Assembly (NCBI GenBank): GCA_050084985.1
Contig: JBITNC010000001.1
Span: 170,314,001 to 170,378,000 of the forward strand
Direction of reading: 5' to 3'
Origin: Nageia nagi
Taxonomy: Eukaryota > Pinophyta
Length of the DNA: 64,000 nucleotides
Shown: positions 23,230 to 34,500 of the stretch, piece after piece
Position numbering within the stretch: the first letter of the stretch is position 1
Layout of the letters: each line of letters starts with the position of its first letter
Made by a program: the position numbers and the translations under genes
Notes under the pieces: generated by a model
Seen by the model: only the letters and a program-made list of their open reading frames with translations
What the model was told of the DNA's origin: nothing
Database searches by the model: none

Positions 23230-23920
23230 ATGCTTATTTTTAAAATCATCTTTGATTTTATGATTGAACTCTGGTTTGAGTTGACTTGTGATTCATTTTT
23301 AGGTTATAGAATTGTGATTCCTTCTTATATAACATTTGGTTGGTCTCTCCATCATTTTTTGAACTACATTTTGGTCATATTTGTACTTCCAACTTGAATT
23401 ATATGAAGCAAAGGTATAAATGTGTTTCAACTCTATTTAATGTTTTTTTTTCTTAAATTACATTCAACTTAGTTTGATCAAATTTATACTCACATCTTGG
23501 ACTATATGTAGCTAAGGTATAAACATGTTTCAATTATATTTTGAATTTTTCTTGCATTATACTTAGTTGAATTTTGCACCATAATTTGGATTAGAGTTGA
23601 TATTGCTTCTAGAGTCAACTACATTTAAAAAAATCTTGCAGTATAATATGAACATAATTTTATGTTGATTTTATATTTTCCTACATTTAACAAAATTTGT
23701 GATACCTTAGATTTAATATCATTTAACAAAATCTTGTAGTTCATAAAGTGTTTCCTTAGGCTTAATTGAGTTATACTTATTTTTTAGATCATGTTTGATC
23801 CATGTTTGGAGTTTTGTTTGGTTGTAGCTCTTATTCTTTCTTAAGTTGTTGGTTTTGATTCCTTCTTATGTTATATTTGGCTAGTTCATCTATCATGTAT
23901 TGAAGTGCATTTCATTCCAA
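23230..23920. repeat. Diverged duplications, about 103 bp and about 560 bp apart
   Basis: The segment with AAGGTATAAATGTGTTTCAA at 23411 is echoed at 23514 (AAGGTATAAACATGTTTCAA). The segment around TTGTGATTCCTTCTTATATA (about 23311) is echoed near 23850 (TTTTGATTCCTTCTTATGTT). These are old, decayed local duplications. Confidence 0.6.
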
Positions 23921-24966
23921 TTTGCAATTTTGAGTTTTTTATATTTTTACATAGAAGTTGCTTACTATATTAGGTTAACCATGATTTGAATTAAGTTTGA
24001 TTTGTTCATTGAATTTTAACTATGTTTGGTCGAATAATGCATGTAAAGTATGCACTCTTGAAAGATGCTAAAAGACATTATTCAATAGCTTCATTTTATG
24101 TTTGATTTGATGCTTCCAACTTAACACTAGATTGGACAAAAGAATGCACTATTCTTAGCAGTTTAAATTTTTGTTAACAAATCAAACAATTTAGTTAGAA
24201 CTAATTTTTGAATGTTGTACATTGCACTTTATCTCATACACATATGAAAGAATATTGATATTTATAACTTAAAAATTTATAATTTCATTTTGATTAATTA
24301 ATGGTGGTCATATTACCTAAGGAAGCATCAATGGATATCTATTTAGTTTGGTATACATTTTCAAAAGAGTTAATTTTCTTCATAAAATTCTCATCTTTAA
24401 ATTATTTCACATAACTTGAATCAACTATTCATGAGTAAGTATAAGAATACAATATTGATTTTAATAATAATAATATTATGCAACTTGTTTAGATATTTTA
24501 TGAAGACCTTTAATGAATAAAAAAGCTATGTAGAAGTCAAATACAATGAAGTTAAGTAATATTTATATTTATTTAGTCAATTTGTTTTATGTTGAAAATT
24601 TATCTATATTTTTTATTGTTTGAGGATTAAATATTATGGTTTTTTTTAATAAATCTGACAAAAGTTTTTAAGGAGGCATGTATAATTTTATGTTTGCTCT
24701 TTTACTTTTTGGATAAATTTTAATGTATAATTTATATTTTATATAGAAAATACTTCAAATAATATGGAGAGATATAGATCTCTTTTACAACTAATAAGTT
24801 TTGATGTTTTCTTTTTCATTGTATTAAATTTTTGAAGTAAATAATTGATATAATTATAATAGATATTTAGTTGAAGTACAAATAGTTGAATTTTATTATT
24901 AAATACAATTCATACATTTTTGGCTCAATCGATAGGAGTTGTACATGAAGCATGCAATTTGAAATT

Positions 24967-25496
24967 TGTTAGAATATATAATGTATTATTGTGTAAGTTA
25001 GTCTTTAGGTGGTATCTAAGTATTAATAATTATTTTATGTACTTTTTTTATTTTATCACTAAACACTTAAAAGTGATAAAGTAGTAGGAAACTTTGACTT
25101 CATCTTAGTATGACATTTGTCCATGTTAACCCCATATAAACCTTGAGTTAAAAGGTGAGTTAAAATGAGGTTCTCACCAATAAATAAGGGGCATGGACTT
25201 GTAAAACACACCTTGGAGAAACATGAAAATGCTAATCTTATAGAGTTATAGGAATGCTCTTGTAGGAATTGTATAGAAGAATTCTTATAGAAGAATTTTT
25301 GAGAATTTATAAAGAGAGATAGAGTTCTTGAGAATATAGAAATTAAAGATGGTTTAAGTGGATGTACTCCTTTGCGAAGAACCACTATATATGATTGTGT
25401 TATCTTGTGTGAATTATCTATTTGTTCTTAAGGTCAATAGAAGATTCCATTCAAAGTGATCTTGGGTGGAGATAAAGATCTTCTTCATCTCTTTCA
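24967..25496 (+). repeat. LTR of a plus-strand element (E4)
   Basis: It begins TGTTAGAATATATAATG, matching the LTR start of E1, ends in TTTCA, and is followed two bases later by a primer site. No partner LTR was found in the window, so E4 is truncated or rearranged. A TATA-like CATATAAACC lies near 25132. Confidence 0.75.
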
Positions 25497-25498
25497 TT

Positions 25499-25511
25499 TG
25501 GTATCAAAGCT
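25499..25511 (+). other. E4 primer-binding site
   Basis: TGGTATCAAAGCT, two bases after the LTR end. It differs by one base in the core from TGGTATCAGAGC of plant LTR elements. Confidence 0.75.
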
Positions 25512-27129
25512 TTCCTTAGAGATCTTCCATTCATCTTATGAGGTAAAACCATCTATCTTCTCCTCACTCTTACATTTTTTAAACTTTTTTTTGTAATTTT
25601 GTTTTGCTAAAAGTTAGTTATTTTAAGCTTTTGTTGTTTCTTACACAAGCTAATTTTTTTTTTGTTAAAATTAAGCTTTAAGCTTATATATGTGTTAAAA
25701 TAGCTTCTTGGCATAAGAATAGCTTCAAAAATAAAGAAGGATTTTGATGTTTTCTAACCATTTTTTATTTGTACTAAATTTTTTTTAAAAGATTAACCTT
25801 TTTTTAATAAATGTTTAATATGCAATTTTACATATCGCTATGTTAATTTCTAACATTATTTACTATATTAGTTAATTTTATAAAGTCTTGCACTTAGTTT
25901 TTTACAAGTTGCAAGTTTTCTTATTTACTTTACAATCTAACTAATTTACATATATAAAAAAATGTTAATTTTTTTGTGAAAAGTTGCAAATTTTTACAAT
26001 TTAAACTTTTACAAAACTTATTGACTATTTACTATTGTTGTTTTCTTGTGAAAATTACATATATGATGACAATATATTTTTTTTACAAGAAGGAAGACCC
26101 TATAAATATTTGTGCATTTATATTTTTTTATAAATTTATAGAATTTATGCACCTTTTTTTATGCACACAAAAAAATATATATTTATATATCTATTGTTGT
26201 CTAATCTTATATATAGATTTTTTTAAGTAAAAAATTATATATATATATATATAATTTTTAACTCGGAGAGATGCTCCATGGGCGACCATAGCCCTAAGGG
26301 GAGAGGACACTCCATGGGTGGCCACAACCTTAAGGGGAGCAGATGCTCCATGGGCGACCATAACCCCATAGGGAAGCGAGCGCTCCATGGGTGACCGCAA
26401 CCCCATAGGGGAGCGAGCGCTCCATGGGTGACCGCAACCCCATAGGGCATGGGTGCTCCATGGGTGACCATAATCCCACATAGGGGTGCAGATGTTCCTA
26501 AGAGGTCGCAACCCCATACAAGGGCAATGGACTCTCCTCTTTTTCCTGCCATTAAATAAATAAAAAAATTAAAAAAACAAAAAATATATAATCAAGGGTA
26601 GATGCCACTAGAGCATGAGTTTCCATATCAAACAAGAAGCATATCTTCAAGTATTTTTCTTGTGTAATTTTTTTTACAGGGATACACCATTTGTAGAGGC
26701 TATTAATATTTTTTAGCACCCTAAATTCTTTTTTCTGTTGATCTCACTCTTTACTAGGGTTGCTCTTGGTTATTGTTTCAAAGGAGATTTGAGGTTATTT
26801 AAATCATGTTTGATCTTCGGTTGGCCTGTGGTTTGTAGTTGGGCACATTTAATTTTTTAATACCTCATTTCAACTGCTTTGTTGACCTATTAATTTAATT
26901 TTTTTATTTTACATTTTTTCTACATGATTAATGCACTTAGTGAAATAGTGCAATTTTTTTAATTGTTTCTAGAGAGTGGATGGATGTTGGATGGATGATA
27001 AATGCTTTCTTTGACTCCTATTAATTTAGTGAGTTTCACTTCTTTTTATTATTATTCCTTGCAAAATCAATGATGTCTTAGCAATGGAATTTGTTAATAC
27101 ACATGAGTGTATAATTTTTTTTTAAAAAT
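25512..27129 (+). other. E4 leader region, interrupted by E3
   Basis: AT-rich sequence downstream of the E4 primer site with no recognisable gag. It holds an (AT)n run at 26236-26252 and then a GC-rich minisatellite, and is broken at 27130 by the insertion of E3. The other side of the break resumes at 42146. Confidence 0.5.
26267..26535. repeat. GC-rich minisatellite, seven units of 36-39 bp
   Basis: TCCATGGG-type cores occur at 26275, 26311, 26347, 26384, 26421, 26457 and (decayed, TCCTA) 26496. The best units carry GCTCCATGGGTGACCGCAAC followed by CCCATAGGGGAGCGAGC. GC content contrasts sharply with the flanks. Two minus-strand ORFs of 105 and 108 codons exist only because the units lack stops. 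Confidence 0.93.
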
Positions 27130-27415
27130 TGTGAAGATTTGCATGGAGAGCAAATCAAATCCATAAAGGAAAATGCAAGAGCATCACAAAAACAAAGGGA
27201 TAAGCTAGAATACTCAGAACTAATCAATCTAAAATGAGAAAGGAGCTTGAATAAATAGGGCAAATACAAGCTAGTGTACAATAGCATACCAACCATGTGT
27301 GAAGGTAAAATTCACAAAGTGATAAAGAAGTAGTTATCAACACAAAAGACTAACTAGAAATAAGAAAACTTAGGAAATAAATAAAATACTCCTAAATGAA
27401 CTTAATACTCGAACA
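27130..27415 (-). repeat. E3 3' LTR
   Basis: 286 bp, same ends as 41860-42145. A polypurine tract CTTAAGGGGGG (27416-27426, element sense) abuts it. Confidence 0.92.
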
Positions 27416-27639
27416 CCCCCCTTAAGTGAACAAGGAGGTAAAGTGGCACATCCACAAAAAATAAGTTCTAGCAACAAGGCCTAATCAAGTACTCATGTAC
27501 AATATGTGCAAGGAATCTGCTGAAAGATGATGAAAAAACCACATGGGAAAAAAACCATCTCACAGTAGAAGAGGGAGGATGGTGAGGAAGATTTTCTCAT
27601 CAACACCGCCTAAGGAAAACTTCCTTCACCCCAAACAAG

Positions 27640-29181
27640 CCACACTCAAAGAAATGAGGCAATGCAAAGGATTTAGTGAAGATGTTAGTGGTCTGCTGCT
27701 TTATAGAAATGTAGTCTAAGCTGAAAATGTGATCCTAAATATATTGACAAATGAAGTGCATATGGACCTCAACATGTTTGGTGCACTGATGTTCAACAGG
27801 ATTGTGTAAAATGTGAATCACGCTTTGATTATCACACCAAAGAATTATGCTATGATACAAGGGGTAGCCAAACTCCTCCAATAACTATTGAAGCCAAAGT
27901 GCCTCCTGACTCGCATAAATAATTGCTCTATACTCTACCTCAGTCGATGATAGTGCAATAGATTGTTGCTTCTTGCACGACCAAGAAATGGGAGAAGTAC
28001 CAAGACAAAATACATAACCAAAAGTGGAACGATGATTATTAGAAGAACCATCCCAATCAAAATCTATATATCCAGTCAATATTGAATCACCTTTCATGTA
28101 ATGCAGACCCAAGTGGGTAGTGCCCCTCACATATCAAAGAATCCTCTTAGTTGCCTACCAATGATACTCATGAGGGGTCTATGCAAACTAAGAAACAAGC
28201 CCAACAACATATGAAAATTCGATTGAGTATGGGTGAGATATAGAAGACTCCTAACCAACTGGCGATACAAAGTAGCATCACATAATGGTGAAGTGCAAGT
28301 GAAAGTCAAAGTCACTCCAGTCTGAAAAGGTGTTGGAGAAGGATTGCTATCTACCATCCTAAACTGTTAAAGAAGATCCAAGGCATACTTTTGTTGAGAT
28401 GTGAAAATCCCTAAATCTGTCTGTGTCACCTGAAAAATAAGAAAGTAATGGGCAAGTCCAAGGTCTACCATCTCAAGTCTCTCAGAGCGAGCTTGTTGAA
28501 CTATCTGAATGTGAGAGAGGAAGGTGTCGGTGAGAAGAAGATCATCAACATACAAAATCAAAATACTGGTAGATTGCAATTTGCCATCCTAAACCACTCA
28601 AGAAGATCCAAGGCATACTTTTGTTGAGATGTGAAAATCCTTCAATCTATCTGTCACCTAAAAACTAAGAAAGTAATGGGCAAGTAAAAGGTTTGACATC
28701 TAAAATCTCTCAGAGAGAGCTTGCTAAACTATCTGAATGTGAGAGCAAAAGGTGTCAGTGAGAAGAAGATCATCAACATACAAAACCAAAATAGTGGTAT
28801 CTGCTCCATGTCTCTAGATATAGATTGTAAGGTCGAAGGAATATAGTACAAAATCAATGGAGAGGAGAAAAGAATCCATATTCTCATGCCATTCCCAAGG
28901 AGCTTGTTTGAGGCTATATAGATCTCCTCATGTAGAAATGCACTCTTCACATCCATCTAAAAAATTAACCATCCCTGATCAGCAGCAAGAGCAAGTACAA
29001 AGCGAATGGAATCCATCTTGGCCATAGGGGCAATGGTCTTAGAGTAGTCAATCCTTTCAACTTATGAGAACCCCTTGGCAACAAGATAAGCCTTATACTT
29101 GTCAATAGAACCATTAGTTGCATACTTGGTTTAGTACACCAATTTACATTAAACCAACTTCTCCCATGGGGTAGAGGAACA
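27640..29181 (-). pseudogene. E3 RT (C-terminal part) and RNase H remnant
   Basis: RNase H at 27885-28130 keeps GYIDFDWDGSSNNHRSTFGY, SISW-type SPISWSCKKQQSIALSST and EVEYRA; it continues downstream through WCDNQSVIHILHNPVEH and TKHVEVHMHFI to about 27640. RT at 28127-28950 includes YRQLVRSLLYLTHTQ, ILYVDDLLLTDTF and MDVKSAFLHEEIY. The YVDD part is duplicated (see 28345-28800). The N-terminal RT part lies beyond E2 at 38092 onward. Several frameshifts. Confidence 0.9.
28345..28800 (-). repeat. 230-bp tandem duplication covering the RT YVDD box
   Basis: GCATACTTTTGTTGAGATGT occurs at 28383 and 28613. Each copy reads to a LYVDDLLLTDTF segment (near 28550 and 28780 on the minus strand). 230 is not a multiple of three, so the duplication alone breaks the frame. 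Confidence 0.92.
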
Positions 29182-29680
29182 TGAAGGAACTAACACTAAC
29201 AAAATAATTTCTAAACAATCAAGATCACATGAAAGCTCTCAATTCACATCTAACTATCACACAAAGCAATCTCATAAAGATAACACAAGATATAAGTGGT
29301 TCTTCCAACTAGAAGTACATGCACTAACTAAATCTCTCTTCTTAACAAATATGAACTCTTTACAATCCTCTTACTCTTTTATTCTAACCACTATTTTATA
29401 GCATAAGTTTACTCCACAATTGGTGTGTGATTACAAAGAGGGAGCCTTCTATTTATAGGCCAAAATCTCTCTTTAGATCACCCTTTTATCCAATATACAA
29501 AAACATGACATGCACATCCTTTTACCCAAGGGGCATGCTCATGACATGGAGTGCAAAACAAGTTACATTATCATATTCATTTAAATACTTAAAGTATCAA
29601 ATGATGCCCTTAAGTATTAGTGAACTTTACATAGAAGATTTAATATAAACCTTTACAACAATGCATTATACATTCCAACA
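29182..29680 (-). repeat. E2 3' LTR
   Basis: 499 bp. It starts TGAAGGAACTAACACTAAC on the plus strand and ends CATTCCAACA. Polypurine tract ATTAAGGGGGAG (29681-29692, element sense) abuts it. Confidence 0.92.
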
Positions 29681-29692
29681 CTCCCCCTTAAT

Positions 29693-30468
29693 GCAATATT
29701 AGGATAGAGAGTGTAAGAGAGAAGAAGAAGAGAAAGAAAGAGAGTTCTCCAAACAGATACAACAGAGATGAGAATTTTTTACATATTTGTAAAGTAAGAA
29801 AGATTTAGTTTAAGACTCACTACTTTGCCAAATACAATCATTAACCACAGCTAGTTTCAATGTATATGAAGTAATCATCCAACTCGAAGTCATAAAGAGT
29901 TTCAAGAGCCTGCATACCTGAGGTAAGTAACTTACAATCTCATTAAAACCTACAAGTTATTAGCAGCTCAAATAACAAGATCAGTTAGATACATCATATT
30001 CATATCAACAAAGATAGATAAATCACACAGATGCCATCATGAACTAATCAGTGATGCATTATAAGTCATCACGAAGATGCCATACCAAAAACTTATAGTC
30101 ACCTACTGTATATAAAATATGTGTTGATTATCATTACAAAATAGAGCATGCACATATGAGTTCCTCATATATGGATAACTAAATAGTGTCAAAGGACACA
30201 TAAGAGTTCTTCACATATAGATAACTAAATAGTGCTAGATTGACCAAAAAATAGACTATGCACATACGAGTTGCTCACATATGGATAACTGAACAATGCT
30301 AAAAGATACATAAGAGTTCTTCACATATGGATAATTAAACAGTGCAAGATTGGCCAATTTCTATAACAAGTTCCTCATGCAGAGCGAACTTACCATAAAA
30401 GTGTACAACAAAATCAACACTATATAGCACAAAATCCTTCTAGGGGTGAAGTTATCACAAACATGAAT
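29693..30468 (-). other. E2 3' untranslated region with a two-copy 109-bp repeat
   Basis: Homologous to the E1 3' region. At about 30143-30360 a block of about 109 bp containing two ATATGGATAACTAAA-like halves is tandemly duplicated, giving four related motifs at about 30160, 30206, 30269 and 30316. Its role is unknown; E1 keeps a shorter version. Confidence 0.75.
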
Positions 30469-32180
30469 TCAACATAAGAATTCAAACTTCACTCCTCTTG
30501 AGAGCAACTTCACCAACCTGATAACATCCCTTAACTTATAGAACTGAGCTTCTGGGAGGGGCTTAGTGAATAAATCAGTGGAGTTTAAGGTGGATGGATA
30601 ATACTCCAAGTGTATGATGCCATCAAGAACCTTTTCTTTGACAAAATGAGCATGGATTTCCACATGTTTTGTTCTCTAATGGAACACTGGATTCTTAGGT
30701 AAAGAAATAGTCAATTGATTGTTTGAAGAGATCAAAGATGAACCACCTTGCTCATATCTAATTTCTTTAAGAAGAAGCCTTAGCTAAATGGCTTCCTGAG
30801 ATGCAATAGACATGGCACGATATTCAACTTTTATGGTGGAAAGAAAAATAGTAGGTTACTTCTTGGAAGTCTAAGAGATAACACCTGAACTAATGTTAAA
30901 CACATACGTAGAGGTTGACTTCCTGTCATCTCTATCTCCCCCATAGTTAGAATCTGAGAATCTAGAAAGAACAAATAAAGGTAACTTGAAATACTTGAGA
31001 GCAAGATCCTTAGTCCCTGGAACATACCTAAAAATTTGCTTAACAACATTAAAGTGCTCAACATAAGGTTTTTGCTTGAATCATGCCATCAGATTCACTT
31101 AGTCCTTACAATATACGTCAAAATTTATTTAATAACATTGAAGTGCTCAACATAAAATTTTTGCATGAATCATGCTATTAGATTCACTACAAAGGTAATA
31201 TCTAGCTTGGATATAATCAAATACAAAAGACTACCAATTAATTACCTATAAGCTGTAACATTAACTAACTGAGAGTTGAAGCTTAAAAAAATAGTGATTC
31301 CAAAAGAGATTGGGATTGCAACATATCTACACTTTTCCATTCCAAAGTTCTACAAGATGTTTAATATATACCTAGATTGACTAAGGTAAGTACAATCCTT
31401 GTATTGATACACTTACATTCTAAGATAGTAGTGCAAGAGATCAAAATCATACATTTCAAATGTTGCTTTAAGTTGAGATATGCACTCTTAAATGATTTCA
31501 TCATTATTCTCAGTAATCAAAAGATCATCTACAAAGAAAAATCAAGATCATATCTTTTCCTTGATTGAGCATATATAAATTGAAGTCAAAAAAACACTTG
31601 AAGAATCCAATATCTATAAAGTACCCTGAAACCTTTATATACCAAGCTTGAGGTGCTTATTTAAGTTCATACAAAGACTTCTTTAGCTTGCACACAAAGG
31701 ACTTTTTGCCTTTCATAATAAACCCTTTTGGTTGATTTATGAAGATTTTCACATCTAAGTCACCATTGAGAAATGCACTCTTGAAATCAAATTGAAAAAA
31801 TTTCCATTCTTAAGCTGTAGAAAGAGTAAGAATAACTCTCATAGTAGGCATTTTTACCACGAAAGCAAAGGTTTTCTCATAATTTACATCGCATTTCTAA
31901 GTAAAACCTTTAGCTACTAACCTTGCTTTGTATTTCTTAATATTTTCTATTGAATTGAACTTGACCTTGTAGATCCACTTATTACCAATCACATTTTTAT
32001 CATTGGAATAAAGAACCAAGTTTCAAGTTTTATTTTTCATAAACACCTCATACTCCATTTTCATAACTTCCATCCAGTACCTATGTTTAAAAGCATCTTT
32101 GAAGGTTGAGGGCTCATGGTTGTCAATCTTGGTAATTGAATATTTGTTCAAAGTTGTGCTCTTTGTTACCTTTTGTGTTG
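30469..32180 (-). pseudogene. E2 reverse transcriptase / RNase H remnant
   Basis: RNase H end: MEIHAHFVKEKVLDG, STDLFTKPLPEAQFYKLRDV (30469-30663). Upstream are SDSNYGGDRDDRKST and KVEYRAMSIASQEA (30750-30990). RT pieces follow to about 32180, including KSLYELK.APQAWY near 31680 with an in-frame stop. The arrangement matches copia. Inactive because of stops and frame breaks. Confidence 0.87.
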
Positions 32181-33366
32181 AAGAATTTTATTCCTATGGT
32201 GACTTGTCTATATCAATATCCATTAGCTAGGAGCAATTGAAGAGTCCTCTAGATCATCAACATCCTTATTAGAAGTAGATTCTTCAAATTTATTGAACTT
32301 TATATCCTTGAAAATGAATAATACTTTATAAGTTCAAAAGCAGAGCCTGTAGCCTTTATGTTAACTATCATAACCTATAAAGATGTATTTTTCAATTTTT
32401 TTATCCAACTTCTTTCTTTTTTTAGAAATAATGTAGAAGAAAACTTCACAATGAAACATCTTAAGGTAAGAAATGTTAGGTTTTCTTCTTAACCATGCCT
32501 CAAAAGGAGTTTTTCTTTAAATAACTTTTGTGAAACACCTATTCAAAGTGTAAATAGCAATGCTCACAACTTCATTCCATAAGAATTTAGGAAAATCACC
32601 CAACATGCATCTAGCCATCTCCATAATTATTTTATTTTTCCTTTCGGTAATACCAATTTGTTGAAAAGTGTAAGAAATCGTAAACTATCTCTTAATTCCA
32701 TACTTAACATAATAATCATTAAACTCATTGTTGTTATATTCTCTCCCATTATCTGATCTCAACATCTTGATTTTAAAGTTAATCTGATTCTCAACAAAGG
32801 CCTTAAAAATTTTAAAACTCTCAAAGGTTTGATCCTTATGCTTAAGTAGATACCCAAAGGTCATCTTACTAAAGTCATCAGTGAAGATCAAAACGTAAGA
32901 TGCTCCTCTAAGCAACTTAGTCTAAAATGGATCCATCAAATCTAAATGCACAAATTGAAGAAATTGAGATGCTCTTATTGCCTTATCTTTTTCAAACTTT
33001 TGTCTATGTATCTTACCAAGAATGTACTTCTCGTATAGACCAACTGAAGGAGAAATTGAAGGTAAACTTTTCACAAGTTCTTGATCTTTTATGAATTAAA
33101 TACTCTTATGGTTAAGTTACCTTAAACGATGGTGCCAAAGATTACCTTTAGAATACACACTAAAAATAAGACACATCTTTGCTAAAATTTGATCCATAAT
33201 GTAGAGGTTATCTTTTATAGATCTTTTAACCAAAATGGTAAGTCCTTTCTTAATGCACTAACTTTAAAAGTTAAACTCAAAAGAGTACCCTTTTCTAGCA
33301 ACTAGGATCATGAAGAGAATGTTCATCTTTAACTTAAGAACATAAAGAATATTTTCAAGAACCTTT
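32181..33366 (-). pseudogene. E2 integrase and pre-integrase remnant
   Basis: The core at 32685-32915 reads LRGASYVLIFTDDFSKMTFG and KIKMLRSDNGREYNNNEFN, carrying the integrase-core aspartates (TDDFS, SDNGREY). The C-terminal segment at about 32330-32420 reads KYIFIGYDS, HKGYRL and VLFIFKDIKFN. Upstream pre-integrase homology is weak. Confidence 0.87.
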
Positions 33367-33561
33367 TCATGAATTAGCACTCTTAATTATTTGAACTTCA
33401 AAGGTAGAGTTATCACCTATCATAATTGCATCCTTATTATATTTATGAAAGTTCTTAAACTTTTCATTTTCAAAGCATAGGTGATTAGTGCAACTAGAGT
33501 CAACAATCCATTCAGATAAAAAAATGCAAGATAGAGTAAAATGCCACAACAAAATTAGCAT
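33367..33561 (-). pseudogene. E2 protease remnant
   Basis: WIVDSSCTNHLCFENEKFKN at about 33460-33520. The copia protease active site is usually DSG or DTG; here the third position is serine, which would kill an aspartic protease. Confidence 0.75.
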
Positions 33562-33599
33562 GAGTATTTTTTTGTTCTTTATAACTTTTTACATTTCCA

Positions 33600-34500
33600 T
33601 TACCTTTGTACTTTTTTCTCTTTTCTTTTTGTAATAATTAACTTTTTTATGATTTTAAATGCTTTAATAGTTATAATTACTATCAATTTTTTTTAAGATA
33701 AGGAGTGTTTGCTTTATCTTTTTCATCTCTTTGCTTAAAGTGATTATTGTTGTTGTTGTTTCTTCTGTTATGATTGTTGTTTCTATTATTCTTATTGTTA
33801 TTGTAGCCACTACCTCTTTTCTCAAACCTTTTGAAAGAAGAAGGGTAAGATTTCTTTTTATAGTTGAACTTTTTGAAAAGAGTTTTAGTTGCTTTAAGAG
33901 CAACGTTATTATCTTTAAGAGAAGAAATCAACTTTTTATTGTTAAAGGTTTCCTCATGCTTTAATAGGTGCCTTAAAAGATTTTCAAAAGAGATGACTTC
34001 TTTTTTATCATCAAGCTTTATTTCTATAATTGTTACAAAGTTTTCAAACTTTGAAGAGAGGTTTTGAAGAATGATGAAGACCATGAACTCATCATTGATC
34101 TAATTGCACTCACAAACAACAAGTTAGATATTTAGATCAATAATTTTATTCAAGTAAATAGCCATGTTTTCATCTTTCGCTTAATGAGATTGAAACAACT
34201 TTTAGAGAATGGTAAACCTTTTTGAAAAGTTTGAACTAAGATAGATTTGCTTAAGTTTATCTCATGCTTCTTTTGCTAAGGTTGAAAAGAAAATTATCAA
34301 GAGCACATCATCTAAAATTATACGATAAATCATGAAAGTTGTTAATTCATTCTTCGTGTTGTAAGCTTCTAGTACTTTCTCATCTGTAGAACGTACAAAA
34401 TTCTCATTCATTATTTACCAAAGCTTCCTTACCTACAATTCAGCTCTCATCCAAGATTTTCAAATTCCATAGTTAGAATCATCAAGAATGTGTTTGGGTA
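33600..34500 (-). pseudogene. E2 gag remnant with Asn-rich tract
   Basis: A 133-codon frame at 33683-34084 carries ILQNLSSKFENFVTIIE and ENLLRHLLKHEETFNNKK, typical of copia gag (UBN2-like), then an Asn/Arg/His-rich stretch coded by AAC/AAT repeats (33730-33800). No clear zinc knuckle follows. Further gag homology to the right is broken by stops. Confidence 0.8.

Larger units (their letters stand above)
16321..24966. other. Long AT-rich intergenic region
   Basis: No supportable gene in about 8.6 kb. It contains long T runs (18430-18450), short ORFs of low complexity, and the small tandem duplications listed separately. A TATA-like element at 19810-19823 is the only promoter-like signal. Confidence 0.6.

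Noticed and set aside
26191-26552. Two overlapping minus-strand ORFs of 105 and 108 codons rich in HPWS and MGL repeats
   Set aside because: They are products of a stop-free GC-rich minisatellite, not a protein gene.
33731-33964. 77-codon Val/Ile-rich plus-strand ORF
   Set aside because: Antisense shadow of the Asn-rich gag tract of E2.
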